Source: Deltaproteobacteria bacterium
GTDB taxonomy: Bacteria; Desulfobacterota; Desulfuromonadia; Desulfuromonadales; JAAYDE01
NCBI GenBank assembly: GCA_016926265.1
Contig: JAFGOW010000183.1
Coordinates: 1 to 35,959 of the forward strand
DNA length: 35,959 nt
Direction: 5' to 3'
Part shown: positions 9,354 through 18,731 of the stretch, piece by piece
How the letters are laid out: each line of letters begins with the position of its first letter
Numbering within the stretch: position 1 is the first letter of the stretch
Notes under the pieces: model-generated
The model's database searches: none
Seen by the model: the letters and a program-made list of their open reading frames with translations, nothing else
What the model was told of the DNA's origin: nothing
Made by a program: the position numbers and the translations under genes

Positions 9354-9374
9354 AGGGGAGCGTCCCCTATAAAA
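9354..9374. repeat. REP-like half element copy C (GGGGAGCGTCCCCTATAAAA)
   Basis: Matches the left half of copies A/B with a compensated hairpin (GGGGA-GCG-TCCCC). Confidence 0.55.
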
Positions 9375-9377
9375 ACT

Positions 9378-10382
9378 TCAGCAGAGGAGATTCCAGATCT
9401 TCACCGAGTATTGGACCGGGGCGTGGTCGAGCAGCATCTCGACCAGCGGCGCTTCCTGGGGCCGCTCCCGGCCGATCACGACATCGAGCAGCCCCTTGAG
9501 CCCTTCCCCGGAACCGACCGTATCCCGCCAGGCCGCGGCGAACCGGTCGAGATCCCCCGTCATGGCTGCGGCGAGTTCCCTTCCAGCGAATGGCGGCACC
9601 AGGGCTCCGGCGGCGTCGAGGCGATATTCGGTTCCGAAATGGGTGTAGGAATATTTGACGAGCTTTTCCATCAGCTCGGCCGGCGGCAGCAGGGGAACCA
9701 GGTCGCGGTTGTTGACCCAGCGAAAGTGATTTACCGCCACGGAATCGTTAAAAGCCCGGTCTCCGACCCTGGGGCTGCCGAAGGTGTACAGGGCCGTGGC
9801 CTTGGGAAAAAGCGAAGCGCCGAGAGTGGCCAGGGCCGCGCCCAGGGAATGGCCGGTGAAGAAAAAACGCATGGCCGGGTCATCGGCGACCAGCCTTTCC
9901 AGATAGGCGCCCATGCCGTTTTTCCGGGTCCAGGTGTCAGCCGGGTCGGGGTCGTCGCAGCCGCCGCCCCAGATCTGAAAAATGCCGTCCCGGAACCCCT
10001 TGTGGACGTGGCCGCCCTGGAAGGCTTCCCGGGTGAAGCGGGCGTCGGTATAGAGGTCGAGGAGGCTGCGCAGGCTCTTGACCTCGGTGCCGCGGAACAC
10101 GACCAGGGCCAAACCCGGCCGGTGGGCGACGAAGGCTTCCGTGGACTTGTTGCCGAAAAAGCGGAACCCCGCAAACCCGAGGAGCCGGAAGACGTTGCGG
10201 ATCAGATTGGGCCGGTCGTAGGCGATATGGGCCGCCTCGGACAGCCACCACGAGGCCTCCAGCGAGAATTCCGCTCCGCAGCCGGGGAAGGGAACCAGGT
10301 CGGCGCCGAGGAAGTAATCATACTCCGCCATGGGCGGGAAGATGCGCCCAAGCCCCTCCGGGATCGATTTCGTCTTGCGCAT
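9378..10382 (-). CDS. Lipase class 3 family protein
   Basis: FFTGHSLGAALATLGASLFPKATALYTFGSPRVGDRAFND. Confidence 0.92.
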   Translation of the reverse strand: MRKTKSIPEGLGRIFPPMAEYDYFLGADLVPFPGCGAEFSLEASWWLSEAAHIAYDRPNLIRNVFRLLGFAGFRFFGNKSTEAFVAHRPGLALVVFRGTEVKSLRSLLDLYTDARFTREAFQGGHVHKGFRDGIFQIWGGGCDDPDPADTWTRKNGMGAYLERLVADDPAMRFFFTGHSLGAALATLGASLFPKATALYTFGSPRVGDRAFNDSVAVNHFRWVNNRDLVPLLPPAELMEKLVKYSYTHFGTEYRLDAAGALVPPFAGRELAAAMTGDLDRFAAAWRDTVGSGEGLKGLLDVVIGRERPQEAPLVEMLLDHAPVQYSVKIWNLLC

Positions 10383-10461
10383 GGGCGTTTCCTGGTTGAA
10401 ATATTAATTCCGATTTGAATGCTTCCCAGCGGACCCCGCCAGCCCCTGACGCGCGTGGCTG

Positions 10462-11256
10462 TCAGTCGCTGGAACCACCGTTCGTGTCAAGGGCCGACTG
10501 CTGGCACCCGGGCCGGCCTTCGGCCCCTTCCGGCCCCTCCAGGGGCCCCACCAGTTTCTTAAAAAATTCCGGCGCTGGCGCTTCGAAGGTCAGCCGCTTG
10601 CCACTGAAGGGGTGGGGGAAGGAGATGGAGCGGGCGTGGAGCGCCAGGCGCGGCGCAAGATCGTCCTTTTTCCCGTACTTGGTGTCGCCCACGATGGGAT
10701 GCCCGATCTCGGTCATATGGACCCGGATCTGGTTTTTCCTGCCGGTCAGCAGGGTCACCTCCAGCAGGGAGAGGCCCCTTTTCACCTTCAGCAGCCGGTA
10801 ATCGGTCCGGGCCAGGCGGCCCTGGCCGTCTTCCGAAGTGGAAAAGACGAAATAGTCCGCATCCTCGGCCAGATGGGAGGTGATGGTGCCGCTCGGTTCG
10901 CAGACGCCGTGAACCACGGCCAGGTATTTCTTCTCGGTCCGGGGCCAGTTCGCCTTGAGGCGGTACATCGCCTCCTCGCTCTTGGCGAAAAGCAGCACCC
11001 CCGAGGTGTCCCGGTCCAGGCGATGGACGATGAACAGGCGCTTGCGGCTCTTGCCGCAGCCGGCGCGGAAGTATTCGGTCAGGATGGAGTGGACGGTGCG
11101 AGATTTCTCGTGCACCGTGGCCACGGTCAACAGGCCCGGAGGCTTGTCCACGACCAGGAGGTCCCGGTCCTCATAAAGGATCACCAGCCCGTAGGGAAGA
11201 CGCCGGAGGCCCCGGCTGAACGGCTTTTTCATAAAAGCGATGTGGATCTCCGCCAT
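10462..11256 (-). CDS. RluA family pseudouridine synthase (copy 1)
   Basis: FIVHRLDRDTSGVLLFAKS catalytic HRLDxxTSG; LLTGRKNQIRVHMTEIGHPIVGD. Confidence 0.95.
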   Translation of the reverse strand: MAEIHIAFMKKPFSRGLRRLPYGLVILYEDRDLLVVDKPPGLLTVATVHEKSRTVHSILTEYFRAGCGKSRKRLFIVHRLDRDTSGVLLFAKSEEAMYRLKANWPRTEKKYLAVVHGVCEPSGTITSHLAEDADYFVFSTSEDGQGRLARTDYRLLKVKRGLSLLEVTLLTGRKNQIRVHMTEIGHPIVGDTKYGKKDDLAPRLALHARSISFPHPFSGKRLTFEAPAPEFFKKLVGPLEGPEGAEGRPGCQQSALDTNGGSSD

Positions 11257-11273
11257 TTGTTATTCAAAAAAAC

Positions 11274-13235
11274 CTAGGTCCGCCGAGGCCCTTTTTCCCG
11301 CTCGGCAGACGGCTGACCTCCGCCTTCCAGGGAATTCAATATCTCCATCAGCCGCCGCTTGGCCCGATGCTCGGTGCGCAAGTTCAGGAGCAGAGCCTGC
11401 CACTCTGGCGACCGACCGCTCTTTTGATACACCTTGAGCATCTTCTTCAAATAAGCCGCAGCCTCCTGATAAGCCTTGGGCTTGACCTGAGCGATCAGGC
11501 TGTCGACCGTTGACTTCCAGATTTCCAAGGAGACATCGGGATGGCTCTGGGCGACCGCCTCGGCAACCTGATGGTCAATCCCCGATCCCCAGCGCCTGGT
11601 TTTGTGATAATCCCGATAAATGGCGACGGCGTCATCGAGACGTTTTTCCAGAAGCGCGATCTCGATCAGCATCTCCAGATTGGGAGCCTTTCCCCTTCCG
11701 GTCTTCGGGGCGGCGCCAGGTGTTTTCACCTCGGGCTCCGGCAGGGGCCAATTCGTATCCCCTGCCCGCTTTCCGGTTCGCAGAGAGTCGAGAACCCTTT
11801 CCCGAACCTGGTGCCAAGCCTGGATTTTTTCCGCCGCCTGGCGCAATTCCAGAAAGGAGTCTTTGGCCGGGTGATCGAAAAAATCCTCGGCCCGATAGGC
11901 TGCCACCAGATCGAAGCGGCCCTCTTCCCCCGCCATCTCCCGCAGGGCCCCCCGAAGCCGGTGGGCAATGCCGGGTGCCTCCTTCGCGGTTTTTTCAAAC
12001 CCCCGCAGGCACCACTGCCGGGCGCGATCCCGGTCCTCTGCTTTTCTCAAAGCCTCCACCAGGGTTTCGTAACTCTGATTTCGGTCGGCTTCCGCTTCCA
12101 GCAGCGGAATGACCTTTTGCTTCTGTCCGCTTTCCACATAAACGCGGCAAAGCCAGTGCATGATCCCCCGCCGCCGATAGGTGTCGAAGGAATCCGCTCC
12201 CTTTTGGCCGGTTTCCCGCTTTAACCGGGCTTCCAGGGCCGGCGCCACAGCACGCCAGTGATCTTGGGTAAAACGAGGGCTTTCCAGCAGATCCCCTGCT
12301 CCCGTCAAAAGGTCAAATTCATCCGCCAGCAGACACTCCACCAGCCACAGCAACTGTTCCGCCGCTTTCAACGAGCTTTTCGGCAGGGCCTCTATGACTA
12401 TCTCCAGACAGGAAGAGAGCGCCATGGCGGTCTCCCCTTCATCGTGGGAATGCCCCACCTGCTGGTTGCCCCGCTCCCACAACTCGCGGCCCAGCTGAAA
12501 AACGGCATCGGCATGCCCCTTGTGAAGCAATGCCCGCAGCTGTTCCTCAATATGGCTGTAATCGGGCAAATTCCCTTCGTGTTTCCAGGGGTTGTACCAG
12601 GCTTCCTCAGCGGTCACGCGGCGGATCTCCTGGCCCAGGGAGCGCACCAGTTTAGCCACCTGGCCGCTCTCCAACTGCCCCATATCCTGAATGCGGCGGG
12701 CAACCTCGGGAAAACGGGAAGCAAGGTCGACGAGCAAGGATTCCAGGTCATCGCGGGATTTTCCGGCCAGAAGCGCTTCGATCCGGGAGGATCTTCCCCT
12801 GACAACCGGCAAGCCCTCCGCCTCCTCATCTTCGTCCTCGCCGTAATCTTCTTCTTCCTCGTCTTCATCTTCATCCTCGGATTCATCGAACAGCTCCAAA
12901 TAGAGATCGTCCTCCGGATCCAACAGGGGAATTTCCTGATTCTTTTTCAGATGGTCCGCCGCGACCAGGAGCACGGCCACGACATGCTTGCACGGTCCGC
13001 CATGGTCATAGGGGCAGGTGCAGTCAAAGTCGAAGCTCCCTTTGGAATCCGGGCGGACCGAGGCGGCATAGTCGTCACTGCCGGAAACCCAGGCGACCAG
13101 GGTCCCGTCCGAGGTCCAGGAGAGTTGCGATACCTGGCCGACGTACCCCCGGCCGCGATTGTAGATCGTCCTCCCGGCCCATTCCCGGATATCCTCCAAA
13201 GTCAATCCCTGCAACATTTTTCTGATCATCTCCAT
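11274..13235 (-). CDS. SWIM zinc finger family protein
   Basis: FDCTCPYDHGGPCKHVVAVLLVA (CxCx(n)CxH); acidic low-complexity tract. Confidence 0.88.
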   Translation of the reverse strand: MEMIRKMLQGLTLEDIREWAGRTIYNRGRGYVGQVSQLSWTSDGTLVAWVSGSDDYAASVRPDSKGSFDFDCTCPYDHGGPCKHVVAVLLVAADHLKKNQEIPLLDPEDDLYLELFDESEDEDEDEEEEDYGEDEDEEAEGLPVVRGRSSRIEALLAGKSRDDLESLLVDLASRFPEVARRIQDMGQLESGQVAKLVRSLGQEIRRVTAEEAWYNPWKHEGNLPDYSHIEEQLRALLHKGHADAVFQLGRELWERGNQQVGHSHDEGETAMALSSCLEIVIEALPKSSLKAAEQLLWLVECLLADEFDLLTGAGDLLESPRFTQDHWRAVAPALEARLKRETGQKGADSFDTYRRRGIMHWLCRVYVESGQKQKVIPLLEAEADRNQSYETLVEALRKAEDRDRARQWCLRGFEKTAKEAPGIAHRLRGALREMAGEEGRFDLVAAYRAEDFFDHPAKDSFLELRQAAEKIQAWHQVRERVLDSLRTGKRAGDTNWPLPEPEVKTPGAAPKTGRGKAPNLEMLIEIALLEKRLDDAVAIYRDYHKTRRWGSGIDHQVAEAVAQSHPDVSLEIWKSTVDSLIAQVKPKAYQEAAAYLKKMLKVYQKSGRSPEWQALLLNLRTEHRAKRRLMEILNSLEGGGQPSAEREKGPRRT

Positions 13236-13365
13236 GGCAATGGCATCCTTTTGAAACTATTCAGCTTCATTTAAGAACATAAAACCTGATGCAACAGGGA
13301 TAAAAGGGATGGAGAATGGTTAAAAAAAAGGGTTTTCCCCAAACTCCATTCGGTTTTGGTTTGCT

Positions 13366-13412
13366 TTGGTCTTTCTTCGCGCCTTCGCGCCTTCGCGTCT
13401 TCGCGTGAGGAA
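13366..13412. repeat. Intergenic TTCGCGCCTTCGCGCCTTCGCGTCTTCGCG short tandem repeat
   Basis: Direct reading; resembles the widespread 'cttcgcgtctttgcgtga' intergenic repeat. Confidence 0.6.
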
Positions 13413-13548
13413 AGGATTTGTTTTTCCCCGCCCGTTCGCTGCGCTCACTCAAGGTCACGAAAAACGCAAAGGGACCACCCTCTTTTTCATCCCCCTTTGC
13501 GATCTTGTGGTAAAAGATCATGCCGATGGTGAATAGTAACGTCCTTTT

Positions 13549-14742
13549 TTAATCCAAGCCGGGACAACACAGCTTTTCCAGCGCCCTTTGCAGCCAGGAG
13601 AAGCCGATCTTCTCCTGTTCCAGGCGCAGCCGGCACCCCAGGCGTCCGGCGCGCAGATCGTCGTAGAGGGTTTGCTCCTCCTCCGTCAGGCGCTTGAGGT
13701 CCCGGGTTTCAGGTTGCGGTTCCTTCCCCCAGCATAGGCGATGGGCCAGCAGGGTTTCCCGATCCATGAGAAAGGAGCGGGCGTTTGGGAAATAAGCCCG
13801 GAACTGGTCGAGGATGGCGAAACCGTGGGTATCGATATCCCCCCAGTAAAGGAGTTCCCGCTCTTGCAGCCAGGCCGCCGCGGCCAGGGTCTCGAAGCCG
13901 TAGCCGGCTCCGAACAGAACCATGCCCTGTTTTACGGGCGGAAAGGCGAGAAAATTGATCTCGTTTTCGGTGATAAAGACCCGGGTCGCCGCCGTTTCAA
14001 GGGCAGCGAACGTGTCGGCCGTGATCGTGATGTCCTGATCGGTGGCCGTGGGAAACAGGGCCAGGTCGGGGTCGAGCAGCCGCAACCGCACCCGTACCGG
14101 TTTGTCCCGGAACCCGTAGCGGCGGCAAAAGCCGCTGACCCCGCCGGCATCGGCGGCAACAGCCGCGGTGGGAAGCGTCAGATCGAAGAATTCGGCCAGA
14201 ACCCCCCGATGCCTTTCAATGAACTTGCTGTCCACGCCGGGGAGATCCACCTGTCGCAGGTAGATTCCGGGCCGCGGATGATGGCGCAGCCAGGTCACGA
14301 TAGTGATAAGGATCGTCCAATCGTCTGCCAGTTCCAAAGCCCGGAGCGGCCTCTTGACCAGCCAGGGGCGCAGCTCCGGGAGGCGTTTCGCGGTCGCTGC
14401 CAGCAAGTCAGAAAAACGCTCCGCCTGCCGGCGGCGGCCGATCATGGCCAGGGCATCTTCCAGGGAATCGACCCAGACTTCCGCGGGCACCGAATTGGCG
14501 CCGAGAACCCGGTGCTGGATGCGGCGCCACTCGATGCGGTAAAACTTGGCTCCCTCCTGGAGCATCGCGATCCAGTCGCGAACCTCGGAAAAGCGCTCCG
14601 AAAGTTCCTGGGAAGTCGGCCCTTTCAGGGTCAGACGGCGGGGGAACTCTTCTCCGTTTTCGGCCAAGGCCGCCAGCAGGATCCCGCGGTCATACCATTT
14701 CAACACCTGGGAGCGCAGCTCGGCCGGCGTCGTCCAGGTCAT
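13549..14742 (-). CDS. jetD: Wadjet JetD (DUF3322 + DUF2220, Toprim-like nuclease)
   Basis: [16 protein letters not shown] and [31 protein letters not shown]; 4-nt overlap with jetC. Confidence 0.95.
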   Translation of the reverse strand: MTWTTPAELRSQVLKWYDRGILLAALAENGEEFPRRLTLKGPTSQELSERFSEVRDWIAMLQEGAKFYRIEWRRIQHRVLGANSVPAEVWVDSLEDALAMIGRRRQAERFSDLLAATAKRLPELRPWLVKRPLRALELADDWTILITIVTWLRHHPRPGIYLRQVDLPGVDSKFIERHRGVLAEFFDLTLPTAAVAADAGGVSGFCRRYGFRDKPVRVRLRLLDPDLALFPTATDQDITITADTFAALETAATRVFITENEINFLAFPPVKQGMVLFGAGYGFETLAAAAWLQERELLYWGDIDTHGFAILDQFRAYFPNARSFLMDRETLLAHRLCWGKEPQPETRDLKRLTEEEQTLYDDLRAGRLGCRLRLEQEKIGFSWLQRALEKLCCPGLD

Positions 14743-17700
14743 GCCGTCTGCCTTTGCTTTTCGACCCGGTACTCCTCGATGGTCAGGTTGCGCAGCACCG
14801 AAGCGCGGCCGTCCTCGTTATGGACGAAGCCGACGGCGGAGACGAAAGGTTCGATGATGTGTATCTTCTGCAGGGGTGTGACAATGAGCAGTTGCAGGTT
14901 GAGCTGGGCGAAGAGCTGGAGACCATAGCGGGCCGAGTCGTCGGAGCCGCGGCCGAAGGCCTCGTCGATGACCACGAAGCGGAAGGAGCGCGACCGGACC
15001 GCCCCCCATTCGAGACCGAACTGATAGGCCAGGCTGGCGGCCAGCACGGTGTAGGCGAGTTTTTCCTTCTGCCCGCCCGACTTGCCGGCCGAATCGGCAT
15101 AATGCTCGTATTCGCTGTCGTCCTCGCGCCAGCGTTCGCTGGCCGCGAAGACGAACCAGTGGCGCACGTCCGTAACCTTGGCACTCCAGCGCCGGTCGAT
15201 CTCCGACTGCCCTTCCCGGCCCCGGAAACGCTCAATGATCCGCCGTACCTGGAGGAACTTCCCCTCGGAATAGTGGAACTCCTCGGACCCGGTCAGGGCG
15301 TCTTCCGTGCAGGCCCGCAAATCCGCCTGAAATTCACGGACCTCGGGGTCCGGAGCCGCCTGCGCCTCGAGGGCGATGTAGCGGCCGGGGTTGTAATCGA
15401 TCTGGGTCAGGGAATCGTTGATATGGCCGATCCGTTCCTTGATCGTCTCCCGCTCCCGGTTCAGTTGCGACTGGAAATTGGCCACCTCGCGGATCGTGTT
15501 CTCTTGGAGCAGCTCCTTGAAACGGGCCTCGAAGCGCGGCAGATCGTCGCCTTGCAACTGCTCCAGCAGCGCCTGGTAGTCCCCGGCCGCTTCCACGGCC
15601 ACATCCACCTCCTGGGTTTCCAGGGGATAGGAGGTGCTGAAGGAGCGCATGGCATCGATGATTTTGTCCTGCAGGCGGCGGATCTTGCCGTCCTCGGCAT
15701 CGATTTGGGTCTGGAGCCAATCCCGCATCTCCCGCTCGCGGTTTTCGCAGGATTCGACCGTCAGGGACGCTTCGCCCAGGGCCGCTTGCCGCAACACCGC
15801 CAGTCGTTCGAAATGCCGGTCGTGGCCCTGCCCCGCGGCCCCCAGCAAGGCGCGGGTCTGGTCACGCAGCTCTGCCGCGAAGGTTTTCTTCTCTTCGGTT
15901 CGGGAACGCCTGTCCTTGCGGTCGTCGAGTTGCTGTTCGGTCTCGGCCAGGGCTGTTTCCACCTCGGCGAGCCGGGCACCGAGCACCATGAGGGTGTTGG
16001 AGCCGGTTTCGAGTCGTTTCTTCTCTTCCTCAAGGCCGGCGATCTCCAAAACCAGAGGGCGCCAGTCGAGCTCCCGAAAATCGCGATACTCTTCCAGCTT
16101 GGAGAGGATGGCCAGCCGCTCCTGAAGAAGGCTCCGCTCCTGCTGCAGAGCGGCAATGCGGGCGCCGAGATCCCCCATATGCCTTTCCAGCTGGCGGCGC
16201 TGGCTTTCCAGGACGGCCAGCTTGGCGGCGTTGCTCCAGCCGAGAACGTAACGGCTGCGGTCGTTGAGGTCGTGGCGGTCATCCTTTTCGTGGCGCTCCC
16301 CCGGCATCTTGACCTGCCCGGCCCTGGTCAGGCCCCGGGCCTCCCGCCGGAACTGCTCCTGGGTGGCGCAGCAGGCCAGATCAAAACGCCGGGCGATCTC
16401 CCGTTCCAGCCAGTCGAAATAGGGGGAATCGGGTTTCAGGGCCAGCTTGCGGCCCAGCGAATCGGGAGAAATGGGGGTCGTCTCCTGCGGTTTTGCGCCC
16501 TCGCGCACACGGAAATAGACCAGCCGCCCTTTCAGCTGGGTGCGGTCCACCCACTCGGCCACGCGAGAGTAGTGAGAATCCGCAACCAGCAAGGACAGGC
16601 CGAAATTCCGCAACAGCCGCTCGATGGCCCCTTCCCACTCCCGTTCCTCCTCGCGCACCTGGATCAGCTCGCCGGCAAAGGGGAATTCTTCCTCCGCCAG
16701 GTCAAGGGCGCGGCACAGGGCGCGCCGCAGGGTGATCTGCTGTTCATCGATATTGCTGGCCCGGCGTTTGAGGCCGCTGATTTCGGCGGCCAGCCGGCCG
16801 TGCTCGGAACGCTTCTGAGCCAGAAAAACCCCGGCTTCGGTCATCTCGTTCTGGGCCGCGGCCTCTTTTTCAGCGGCCTCTTCCCGCAGAGTCCGCCAAT
16901 GCCGGCGTTGATCCAGGAAGGACTCTGCATCCTCGGCCGGATGGAGATCCAGAGCCCGGATCAGATCTCCGTAGTAACCGGCCTTGTGCCGGCGCCGCTC
17001 CTGCTCTTCCTCCTGACGGCGGATCGCCGCGGCCAGGGCGGCGATGCGGTCGCCCCCCTGTTCCGCGATGGTGTGGCGCAGTTCCAGCTCCTGCTCGCGC
17101 CGGGCCTGGCGCTGTTCTTCCAGGCGCTGGATGGCATTCTGATGCCGCTCCAGTTCCTCGCCCAGAGAGGCGAGACGTTTCTCCAGCAATTCCAGCTTGA
17201 AGCCGCAAAACCAGGGCTTCAGGGCTTCCCGGCAGGCGCGCAGTTCCGCGACGGCGCTGACAAGTTGCCCGTGGCGGTCGCAGTCGGCCACCAGGGGACC
17301 CAGCATCTCGATCTGGCGTTTGGCTTTCAAAACCGCTTCATAGGCGCGGTGAAGGTCGTCGTAATGCTTGATGAGAGCGGCGATGCGCGGCCCCACATCA
17401 AAGGGTTCGAGCATGTGGGTGCGGACAAAATCGGTGAGATTCCCAACGGATTTGAGGGACACGGTCTGGAGGAAGAGATCGAGGGCCTGCTCGTTATCGA
17501 TCCCGAAACGGCGGCGGAACCAGGAGCCGTAGGGGGGGAAACTGTCGAACAGGGCCACTCCCGCGTCCTTGAGCCGCTTGCGCAACGTGAGGATGTCGGC
17601 GCCGAATTGGGCGAAGTCGGCGCCGATGGTCAGGTCGCGCTCGCAGGCCGCATAGAACCGGGCCGGCTGCCCCTGAGCCTCCTTCGTCCAGAAGACCTGG

Positions 17701-18107
17701 GCCAGGGTCACGGTCTTGCCGTAGCCGGCGTTGTGAAAAACGCCGAGGAGCACCGAATAGCTGTTGTGGTCGCGCAACGCCACCGGCTTGGCGCTGCCGA
17801 GGGTTTCCTGGCGCTCTGATTTGTAGTATCCCAGGGTGTAGGAGCGCAGGCTCCGTTCCTTGGCGTCGGCCCCGGCCGCCTTGTTATAGGCGATGCGCTG
17901 GCTTGGCGCCAGCAGGGTAGTCAGAGCATCCACCAGGGTCGATTTCCCGGAACCGATATCCCCGGTCAGCAGAGCGTTACGGCCGTTAAGATGGAGGACC
18001 CACACCCGCCGGTCAAAGGTCCCCCAGTTGAGCACTTCCAGACGTTGCAAACGGAACCCGGCCAACCGGTCATCCGCCATGAATTCCAGCTCGAGGTTTT
18101 CAATCAT
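14739..18107 (-). CDS. jetC: Wadjet JetC, SMC/SbcC/MukB-like ATPase
   Basis: Walker [21 protein letters not shown]; signature [19 protein letters not shown]; Walker [14 protein letters not shown]; start chosen at ATG 18107, overlapping the jetB stop. Confidence 0.96.
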   Translation of the reverse strand: MIENLELEFMADDRLAGFRLQRLEVLNWGTFDRRVWVLHLNGRNALLTGDIGSGKSTLVDALTTLLAPSQRIAYNKAAGADAKERSLRSYTLGYYKSERQETLGSAKPVALRDHNSYSVLLGVFHNAGYGKTVTLAQVFWTKEAQGQPARFYAACERDLTIGADFAQFGADILTLRKRLKDAGVALFDSFPPYGSWFRRRFGIDNEQALDLFLQTVSLKSVGNLTDFVRTHMLEPFDVGPRIAALIKHYDDLHRAYEAVLKAKRQIEMLGPLVADCDRHGQLVSAVAELRACREALKPWFCGFKLELLEKRLASLGEELERHQNAIQRLEEQRQARREQELELRHTIAEQGGDRIAALAAAIRRQEEEQERRRHKAGYYGDLIRALDLHPAEDAESFLDQRRHWRTLREEAAEKEAAAQNEMTEAGVFLAQKRSEHGRLAAEISGLKRRASNIDEQQITLRRALCRALDLAEEEFPFAGELIQVREEEREWEGAIERLLRNFGLSLLVADSHYSRVAEWVDRTQLKGRLVYFRVREGAKPQETTPISPDSLGRKLALKPDSPYFDWLEREIARRFDLACCATQEQFRREARGLTRAGQVKMPGERHEKDDRHDLNDRSRYVLGWSNAAKLAVLESQRRQLERHMGDLGARIAALQQERSLLQERLAILSKLEEYRDFRELDWRPLVLEIAGLEEEKKRLETGSNTLMVLGARLAEVETALAETEQQLDDRKDRRSRTEEKKTFAAELRDQTRALLGAAGQGHDRHFERLAVLRQAALGEASLTVESCENREREMRDWLQTQIDAEDGKIRRLQDKIIDAMRSFSTSYPLETQEVDVAVEAAGDYQALLEQLQGDDLPRFEARFKELLQENTIREVANFQSQLNRERETIKERIGHINDSLTQIDYNPGRYIALEAQAAPDPEVREFQADLRACTEDALTGSEEFHYSEGKFLQVRRIIERFRGREGQSEIDRRWSAKVTDVRHWFVFAASERWREDDSEYEHYADSAGKSGGQKEKLAYTVLAASLAYQFGLEWGAVRSRSFRFVVIDEAFGRGSDDSARYGLQLFAQLNLQLLIVTPLQKIHIIEPFVSAVGFVHNEDGRASVLRNLTIEEYRVEKQRQTA

Positions 18108-18729
18108 CTTCCCGCTCTCCAGGCTGCCCCAGCCGCTCCTGATAGGCGGCGAGCCGCTGATCCAGCTCGTTGAGCCACTGGGCATCGACGAACGCCTTGA
18201 GTATGCGACGCACTTCGAACATCTGCTCTTGACCCCGCAGGCGCCGGGCGAAACCGAGATCAACCACCTTGTTGAGATAGGCGTCAACCTGGTCGATCAA
18301 CCGGGTTTCGTTGCTCCCGGCGGGAAGGAAGACCCGAATCAGCTCGGCCACCTCGTCCCGGGAAAGGATCAGCCGCGTGCCGCCGCCCGCGGCGTCAAAC
18401 TCCGCCAGCTTCTTGCGCAGCAGCGCCAGCAGCAGACTGACCGGGAAGGAGAGCTGGCGCCGCGCCACCAGGCGCGGCACCCTGGCCGCCTCGTCACCGG
18501 CCTCCGGCCTGGAGCGCAGAAAAGCATACCCCTCGGCCTCGTCCAGGATCAGTTCCAGGCCGAGCACGGCCACGTAATCGCGCACCGCCGCCTGCAGATT
18601 CAGCAGGGAATTCCACAGTTCGGGGCTCTCCTCCAGGTAGACCACCCCTTTGAGCAGCGGCACCACCACGGCTGACAGATCGTGACCATCGCCTGGAACC
18701 CCGGGGGTTCCTTTATCCGGGATCGCCAT
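18100..18729 (-). CDS. jetB: Wadjet JetB (DUF4194, kleisin-associated KITE-like)
   Basis: Position between jetA and jet[46 protein letters not shown]; start 2 nt after the jetA stop. Confidence 0.93.
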   Translation of the reverse strand: MAIPDKGTPGVPGDGHDLSAVVVPLLKGVVYLEESPELWNSLLNLQAAVRDYVAVLGLELILDEAEGYAFLRSRPEAGDEAARVPRLVARRQLSFPVSLLLALLRKKLAEFDAAGGGTRLILSRDEVAELIRVFLPAGSNETRLIDQVDAYLNKVVDLGFARRLRGQEQMFEVRRILKAFVDAQWLNELDQRLAAYQERLGQPGEREDD

Positions 18730-18731
18730 CG

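Noticed and set aside
13366-13412. CRISPR-like short repeats (TTCGCGCC units)
   Set aside because: Units are ~9-10 bp and contiguous with no spacers; a simple intergenic repeat
13267-13521. 84-aa minus-strand ORF
   Set aside because: Encoded entirely by intergenic repeats (AKTRRREGAKK type translation); not a plausible gene
13741-14928. 395-aa plus-strand ORF opposite jetD
   Set aside because: Shadow ORF; JetD Toprim-like motifs are on the minus strand
14754-17819. 1021-aa plus-strand ORF opposite jetC
   Set aside because: Shadow ORF from high-GC codon bias; the minus strand has clear JetC motifs, and the antisense product has no recognisable domain
18108-18287. N-terminal extension of the JetC ORF
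   Set aside because: Overlaps jetB in another frame; the JetC fold starts at [21 protein letters not shown]
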